A program made the translations under genes and the position numbers. From assembly GCA_024642665.1 (NCBI GenBank), contig JAHEAR010000033.1, positions 1 through 36,454 of the forward strand: a stretch of DNA of 36,454 bases. The letters are read 5' to 3'. The notes beneath the pieces are model-generated. The model was given only the letters and a program-made list of their open reading frames with translations. It had not been told where the DNA came from and searched no databases. This DNA is from Bacteroidota bacterium. Lineage in GTDB: Bacteria > Bacteroidota > Bacteroidia > Chitinophagales > Saprospiraceae. Of the stretch, positions 31,801 through 36,454 are shown one piece after another. How positions within the stretch are numbered: the first letter of the stretch is position 1; each line of letters opens with the position of its first letter.

Positions 31801-34800
31801 TCATTTCAAAATAATCGCATCAATCTCATTCTCCCGAACCATCTGATTAAAAGCAGGAATCATATCAGATTTTACGGCTTTAAATTTTGCCAACTCATCA
31901 TCAATCAATCCCTCCATTTCTTTTTTGACTTCGTACGCCTGATCCGTAGGAGGATAGTCACCATCCCCTAAAATGGAACTCACATAGCCAAGCTTGTTGG
32001 TCAGGCGAACCGGAAAGTTCAGTGGATCCTGTGAGCTTTTGCTTTTTGTTTGATAGAGTACTTCTTCAATATCGGTCATGATGCTGTCAATTTTTTCAAT
32101 TTCAGCAACCATTAAGGTGTCTTTAGCTACGCGCGATTTGTAATTTATTAATTGGGACCGAATGTCTCTGATTTCTATGATCGCTTTATGCGCTTCTGTG
32201 ATCTTATCTCTTATGTCAGAGGCCAGCGTATAGTAGGCCTGATAATCTTCCTGCGTAGCAGATGATCTTGGGTCTTTCAAAATTTTAAATGATTTACGCA
32301 TGATTGTATCCTTGTACTTTACTTCCATGTCGTAATCTCCGGGAATGGCAAGAGGACCTGACAAATTCGCAGCCCACATCACCAAACCATCAAATTGTTT
32401 TGCGGGAGAATAACGCAAATTCCAGTTGAATTTATTCATCCCTTTTTTAGGTTTGATTTGATACGCATCCTCCTTTTGGTAATTGCTGTACATGACAATC
32501 GTATCACCATCCGCTTCAAAGAAAGTAATAGAAATGGTGTCCTTTTCATCTACATCCGATGGCAGATAGTAATAGGCCATCACACCACCCGCATAATTTG
32601 TTCCTGCAGTCAAGCTTTTATAGGAGTAACCTGTCATGCGATAGGCATCCCCGGGTTGATATAAAAAGAAATTTTCTTTCTGATCATTTTGTAGTTGGTG
32701 AAGTTGAGTCAACTCATCAATGATCCAAAAACTTCGTCCTTGTGTTGCTGCAATCAGGTTGTTGTTTTTAATAGCTAAATCAGTGATTGGTACGATTGGA
32801 AGATTTTGCTGAAAAGACTGCCAGTGTCCTCCGTCATCAAAACTGATATACATTCCGGACTCTGTTCCTGCATAAAGAATTCCTTGTTTTACAGGATCTG
32901 CTTTAACGACACGTGTAAAATGGGTCGGATCAATACCGGTATTAATCATTTCCCATGTTTCTCCGTAGTCTTTCGTTTTTAATAAATAAGGTTTGTAATC
33001 TCCGGATTTGTACATAGTAGCGGCAACATAACAACCACCGTCTGTGAACGGGTCAGGATCAAGTTGATTGATTTGTATCCATTCAGGAAGATTTGGGGGT
33101 GTCACATTTTTCCAGTTTCTCCCACCATCTCTGGATATATGAATCAGGCCGTCATCACTTCCGGTCCATAACAGGTCTTTTACACGAGGACTTTCTGCTG
33201 CAGTGAAAATGGTACAGTAGTATTCAACCGTTGTGTTGTCTTTAGTGATCGGACCACCTGACGAACCAAGCTTTGCAGAATCATTTCGAGTCAAATCAGG
33301 GCTGATCACTTCCCATGATTGTCCCTCATTGGTAGATACATGCAAATGATTTGAAGCAGTGTATAATTTCTTAGGATCATGGGGTGAGAAGAAGATTGGA
33401 AAGTTCCATTGAAATCTAAATTTGGCACTTTCAGCACCGGCTCCAAGCGTGATGTCCGGCCAAACATCTACGCCACGGGACATATTATTTTCATGATCTC
33501 TTCGTTCTATGACACCCAGATAGCAGCCACCATATACGATATCATCATTGTTTGGATCTACAGCCAGATAGCCACATTCACATCCTGCTGAAGACTCCCA
33601 ATCCTCATCGCCAATAGATCCGCCACTCTTCCGATGTGCGATACGTACAGTGCTGTTATCTTGCTGCCCTCCGTAAATGCGATACGGAAAATGATTATCA
33701 GTAGCTACACGATAAAATTGGGCCGTGGGTTGATTGTGATAGGTAGACCAATGATCACCGCCATCATAAGTCACCTGTGCACCACCATCATCCCCAATGA
33801 TCATCCGCTCAGCATTTTGAGGATCAATCCACAAATCATGATGATCCCCATGACTCGCATAATGTGAAGAGAAAGTCTTTCCACCATCAGTAGATTTCTG
33901 ATAGGCCACATTTACCACATAGACTGTCTCTTCCGATTTTGGATCAGCATATATTCTCGAATAATACCAGGCACGTTGGCGCAGGTTTGCATCATTATTG
34001 ATTTTCTTCCAGCTTTTTCCGGCATCATCTGATCGATATACCCCACCATCTGCATTTTCTATGATCGCCCATACCCGATTACTGTTGACCGGACTTACGG
34101 TAATCCCTGAAATGCCCCAGATCCCTTTTGGTAATCCTTTATTTTCTGAAATATTTTCCCAGGTCTCTCCACTGTCTTTACTTTTCCATATAGCGGAACC
34201 TTCGCCTCCGCTACTGAGTGAATAAGGATTGCGACGAACATTCCATGTAGAAGCATACAATATGCGTGCATTATTTGGATCAATGATCAAATCAACAGCC
34301 CCTGCACCTTCATTCACAAAAAGTGTTTGTTTCCATGTTTTTCCACCATCAATGGATTTATAAATGCCCCGTTCCTTCGTGTCTTTATATAAATCCCCCA
34401 GCACCGCAGCATAAACGATGTCCGGATTAGTAGGATGCACACGCACACGAGGGATATGATTTGCTTTCTCCAAACCGATAGACTCCCATGTCTCTCCGGC
34501 ATCCGTTGTACGCCACATGCCATAGCCATAGGATACATTGCCGCGTACCGTTTGTTCGCCGCCACCCACGTAGATCACATTGTGATCAGAAGGCGCCACT
34601 TCAACGGCACCAATACTTCCTCCAAAGAATCCATCAGAAATATTTTGCCAGGTCTGCCCACCGTCCAGCGTTTTCCAGACACCACCGCCGGTAGAGCCAA
34701 AATAATAGAGATTAGGTTTGCCTTCAACACCGGTCACGGTTGCTGATCGGCCTCCTCTGAAAGGGCCGATACAACGCCATTCTAAAGCACCAAACAGGGA

Positions 34801-34914
34801 GGTGTCAACAGGGGTATAAGAGCTGGTCAGGCGATCTTTTTTCTTATTCTGCCCATAAACGAAGGAGAAAGAAGAAAAAATCAGTGTAAAGAATAGCAGG
34901 TATTTAAAATTCAT
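31801..34914 (-). CDS. Exported sortilin/VPS10-like Asp-box beta-propeller protein
   Basis: A 1037-residue secreted protein with a signal peptide (about 1-22, ending VYGQ). Residues about 75-730 carry about ten Asp-box (BNR) motifs of the form S-x-D-x-G-x-T-W, such as KTLDGGQTW, RTTDAGETW, KSIDGGKTW, KSKDSGETW, RSDDAGKSW, KSTDGGKTF, SRDGGRNW and KTKDYGETW, which together predict one or more sortilin-type beta propellers. The C-terminal 270 residues have a beta domain and helical segments. Relatives are often labelled glycosyl hydrolase, but no sialidase arginine triad or FRIP motif was seen, so enzyme activity is not supported. It is divergent from the DUF4403-like gene. Confidence 0.9.
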   Translation of the reverse strand: MNFKYLLFFTLIFSSFSFVYGQNKKKDRLTSSYTPVDTSLFGALEWRCIGPFRGGRSATVTGVEGKPNLYYFGSTGGGVWKTLDGGQTWQNISDGFFGGSIGAVEVAPSDHNVIYVGGGEQTVRGNVSYGYGMWRTTDAGETWESIGLEKANHIPRVRVHPTNPDIVYAAVLGDLYKDTKERGIYKSIDGGKTWKQTLFVNEGAGAVDLIIDPNNARILYASTWNVRRNPYSLSSGGEGSAIWKSKDSGETWENISENKGLPKGIWGISGITVSPVNSNRVWAIIENADGGVYRSDDAGKSWKKINNDANLRQRAWYYSRIYADPKSEETVYVVNVAYQKSTDGGKTFSSHYASHGDHHDLWIDPQNAERMIIGDDGGAQVTYDGGDHWSTYHNQPTAQFYRVATDNHFPYRIYGGQQDNSTVRIAHRKSGGSIGDEDWESSAGCECGYLAVDPNNDDIVYGGCYLGVIERRDHENNMSRGVDVWPDITLGAGAESAKFRFQWNFPIFFSPHDPKKLYTASNHLHVSTNEGQSWEVISPDLTRNDSAKLGSSGGPITKDNTTVEYYCTIFTAAESPRVKDLLWTGSDDGLIHISRDGGRNWKNVTPPNLPEWIQINQLDPDPFTDGGCYVAATMYKSGDYKPYLLKTKDYGETWEMINTGIDPTHFTRVVKADPVKQGILYAGTESGMYISFDDGGHWQSFQQNLPIVPITDLAIKNNNLIAATQGRSFWIIDELTQLHQLQNDQKENFFLYQPGDAYRMTGYSYKSLTAGTNYAGGVMAYYYLPSDVDEKDTISITFFEADGDTIVMYSNYQKEDAYQIKPKKGMNKFNWNLRYSPAKQFDGLVMWAANLSGPLAIPGDYDMEVKYKDTIMRKSFKILKDPRSSATQEDYQAYYTLASDIRDKITEAHKAIIEIRDIRSQLINYKSRVAKDTLMVAEIEKIDSIMTDIEEVLYQTKSKSSQDPLNFPVRLTNKLGYVSSILGDGDYPPTDQAYEVKKEMEGLIDDELAKFKAVKSDMIPAFNQMVRENEIDAIILK

Positions 34915-34941
34915 TTGTAGCGTATTGATAATTTTAGCCGC

Positions 34942-34949
34942 GAAAAATA
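34942..34949 (-). promoter_or_regulatory. Possible -7 element (TATTTTTC) of the Asp-box protein gene
   Basis: Seven of eight positions fit TAnnTTTG on the minus strand, 27 nt before the ATG at 34914. It lies in the 46-nt divergent gap shared with the plus-strand gene at 34961, whose own possible box (TAATTTTA, 34929-34936) lies beside it, so the two promoters would interleave. Confidence 0.35.
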
Positions 34950-34960
34950 GTTAAATAACT

Positions 34961-35524
34961 ATGAATGATGAACATAAAAACGATAATCACAGAGAATCTT
35001 CAGCATTGAATCTGGATATTCATATCACTGCTTTGTGGTTGAACAGGATTTTAAAGCAACAGGAAATCATTATACCAATCACTGAGCAATATAGTCTGAT
35101 CAATCTCCGGATGGATTTAGGTGAGGATAAGGTGTCGGTCGAAGCAGATATAAAGGAAAAAGAGAATTCATCCATTAAGCTCGATTGTGTTCCGATATGG
35201 CATAAAGCAGAACAACAATTTTCTGTTCAGGACATTGAATTGAAAACTGACAGTAACAATCTCCTGATAAAAAGTGCCGGATGGATTGCCAATACATTTA
35301 TGGGGTCTAAACTCGATAGTAAAATTGCTCAGGCTCTCAATCAAATGTTTGCTGTGAAAAAGGAGGAACTTATTCATTCGGGAATCGATATTCCAATTCC
35401 CGAGGGAAAGGGACAGGCGGAGGTAAAATCAATACACATCAATGATTTAAATTTTAAGCCAAAGGGTATTGAAGTGAAAGCAGTGATCGAAGGGAAGCTG
35501 GCATTTTCACTGGGAAACGATTAG
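34961..35524 (+). CDS. Small conserved protein resembling part of DUF4403
   Basis: A 187-residue protein without a signal peptide or membrane helix. It is built of alternating strands with one amphipathic helix region (about 104-137, AGWIANTFMGSKLDSKIAQAL). The ending KSIHINDLNFKPKGIEVKAVIEGKLAF resembles the last strands of DUF4403 proteins, which are TULIP-like lipid-binding folds, but those are over twice as long and exported. The match is by pattern only and may be wrong. It is divergent from the Asp-box gene (46-nt gap) and convergent with the kinase gene. Confidence 0.6.
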   Translation: MNDEHKNDNHRESSALNLDIHITALWLNRILKQQEIIIPITEQYSLINLRMDLGEDKVSVEADIKEKENSSIKLDCVPIWHKAEQQFSVQDIELKTDSNNLLIKSAGWIANTFMGSKLDSKIAQALNQMFAVKKEELIHSGIDIPIPEGKGQAEVKSIHINDLNFKPKGIEVKAVIEGKLAFSLGND

Positions 35525-35555
35525 CTTGTTGCTCGACGCGAAGCAGGTAAAGAAA

Positions 35556-36206
35556 TTAAAGCCTGAGACTTATTCGATGGACACCAGGACGATACTCCTT
35601 AAAAATAATTTGTTCAATTTCTTTCAAGTGTTTCGGATTGTTGACAAAGTCAATATCCTCTACATCCACAATGACAATAGGGTAGGAAGGCTGACTATAG
35701 AAAAATTCAAAATAAGAATCCTGAATATTTTTTAAATAGGCGGTAGTGATATTGGCCTCATAGGATCTGTCGCGCAGGTTAATGTTATGCAATAGTCTTT
35801 CAGGCGTACGATGCAAGTAGATGAGCAACTCCGGATTAGGTGAAGTGGCGTTGAGAATATTAAATAGACGCTGGAAAAGTCGATATTCTTTTTCGTCGAG
35901 ATTTTTTCTTGCAAAAATGAGTGTTTTCCAAAACGAATAATCAGCCAGCGTAAATTCAAAAAACAAATCTTTTTGAATCGAAATATCTGATAGCTGCTTA
36001 TGCCGCTCAGCCATAAAAAACAATTCTACGGTGAAGGCATAACGCTCAGGACTTTGATAAAAGAATGGGAGAAAAGGATTGTCATCAAACTCCTCCAGGA
36101 CTAATTGCACAGGATTTTCCTGCCCCAGCAACTGGCATAAGCTCGTCTTACCGGAGCCAATATTGCCTTCGATACAAATATATTTATACGGCGTTTTCCT
36201 GCTCAT
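35556..36206 (-). CDS. Deoxynucleoside kinase (dNK family)
   Basis: The product phosphorylates deoxynucleosides with ATP for dNTP salvage; which base it prefers cannot be read from the sequence. It has 216 residues. The P-loop is GNIGSGKT (14-21). EEFDDNPFLPFFY (38-50) carries the conserved Glu and the substrate-pocket residues. The DRSYEANI segment (about 145-152) carries LID-type arginines. Its ATG lies inside the 3' end of folK, giving a 23-nt overlap, so the two are translationally coupled. This pair is common in Bacteroidota. Confidence 0.93.
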   Translation of the reverse strand: MSRKTPYKYICIEGNIGSGKTSLCQLLGQENPVQLVLEEFDDNPFLPFFYQSPERYAFTVELFFMAERHKQLSDISIQKDLFFEFTLADYSFWKTLIFARKNLDEKEYRLFQRLFNILNATSPNPELLIYLHRTPERLLHNINLRDRSYEANITTAYLKNIQDSYFEFFYSQPSYPIVIVDVEDIDFVNNPKHLKEIEQIIFKEYRPGVHRISLRL

Positions 36207-36454
36207 CTAAATTGAATATACAGACTTCTCCATTGTCGCGACTTTCCGTGTATATTTCCTCAATAGATTTTCCGAGGATGGGATGTATTTGGTCTCCGGC
36301 GATTTCCATCAGAGGGATTAAAGCAAAATTACGCTCATGCAAAAGCGGGTGAGGAATCTCTAATCGATTTTCTTTGACGATTTCCTGACCACATAAAAGA
36401 ATATCAATGTCTATTGTTCTGGCATGCCATTTTTCTGAAGGGGTTCGACCCACT
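36184..36454 (-). CDS. folK: 2-amino-4-hydroxy-6-hydroxymethyldihydropteridine diphosphokinase (partial, 5' end outside window)
   Basis: FolK transfers pyrophosphate from ATP to hydroxymethyldihydropterin in folate synthesis. Only the C-terminal 89 or so residues are in the window. They include the family signature WHARTIDIDILLCG (about 9-22 of the visible part) with the two Mg-binding aspartates, then PHPLLHERNFALIPLMEIA and HPILGKSI. The first visible GTG at the window edge is an internal codon, not a start. The extra tail after HPILGKS is somewhat longer than in E. coli FolK. The 3' end overlaps the kinase gene by 23 nt. Confidence 0.95.
   Translation of the reverse strand, partial: VGRTPSEKWHARTIDIDILLCGQEIVKENRLEIPHPLLHERNFALIPLMEIAGDQIHPILGKSIEEIYTESRDNGEVCIFNLDEQENAV

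Overview
This 36.5 kb window comes from the chromosome of a member of the Bacteroidota, probably the Saprospiria/Chitinophagia side of the phylum; the rank below phylum is an inference. Three things support the phylum: Bacteroidota-type -7 elements (TAnnTTTG) in front of many genes, A-rich start regions with no clear Shine-Dalgarno, and typical gene neighbourhoods (parA-parB-DUF5683, DUF3822-rsmD, folK-deoxynucleoside kinase, OmpA with TSP3 repeats). The content is mostly core metabolism and information processing. I see no insertion sequence, prophage, CRISPR array, rRNA or tRNA.

Layout. 1-286 is a patchwork of short repeats beside the 3' end of dnaA (-). After an AT-rich gap with a terminator hairpin comes a minus-strand operon (about 4.2-2.0 kb): a membrane-anchored conserved protein, a lipoprotein equal to the C-terminal half of a 5'-nucleotidase, and a Tat-exported metallophosphatase equal to its N-terminal half. 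Plus-strand genes follow: an IscA-type Fe-S carrier, an M16 peptidase with a degenerate M16 partner fused to a LolA-like domain, a one-domain asparaginase, and an OmpA/TSP3 protein. From 10.5 to 12.4 kb (-) lie mltG and panB. Then come a DUF4249-like lipoprotein and dnaK (+), tsaD (-), and DUF3822-rsmD-argS-glnS (+).

After a repeat-filled gap of 520 bases, the minus strand carries parA, parB and DUF5683. Plus-strand genes follow: an FMN reductase-like protein, two paralogous 143-residue lipoproteins, and a small possible PD-(D/E)xK-fold protein. purL and a TlpA-like thioredoxin lipoprotein are on the minus strand. A second repeat island (31.3-31.8 kb) holds 25 perfect-length heptamers. The right end has a large Asp-box propeller protein (-), a small DUF4403-like protein (+), a deoxynucleoside kinase (-) and the C-terminal part of folK (-), cut by the window edge.

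Functional themes are replication and segregation near an origin (dnaA and parAB 22 kb apart), translation (argS, glnS, tsaD, rsmD), envelope proteolysis and peptidoglycan processing, and nucleotide, folate and pantothenate metabolism. The most unusual signals are non-coding: several genes whose -7 box ends exactly 4 nt before the ATG (likely leaderless mRNAs), a family of low-complexity intergenic modules shared between two islands 31 kb apart, and a 9-bp inverted repeat upstream of dnaK. I did not find a convincing new multi-gene defence or mobile system.
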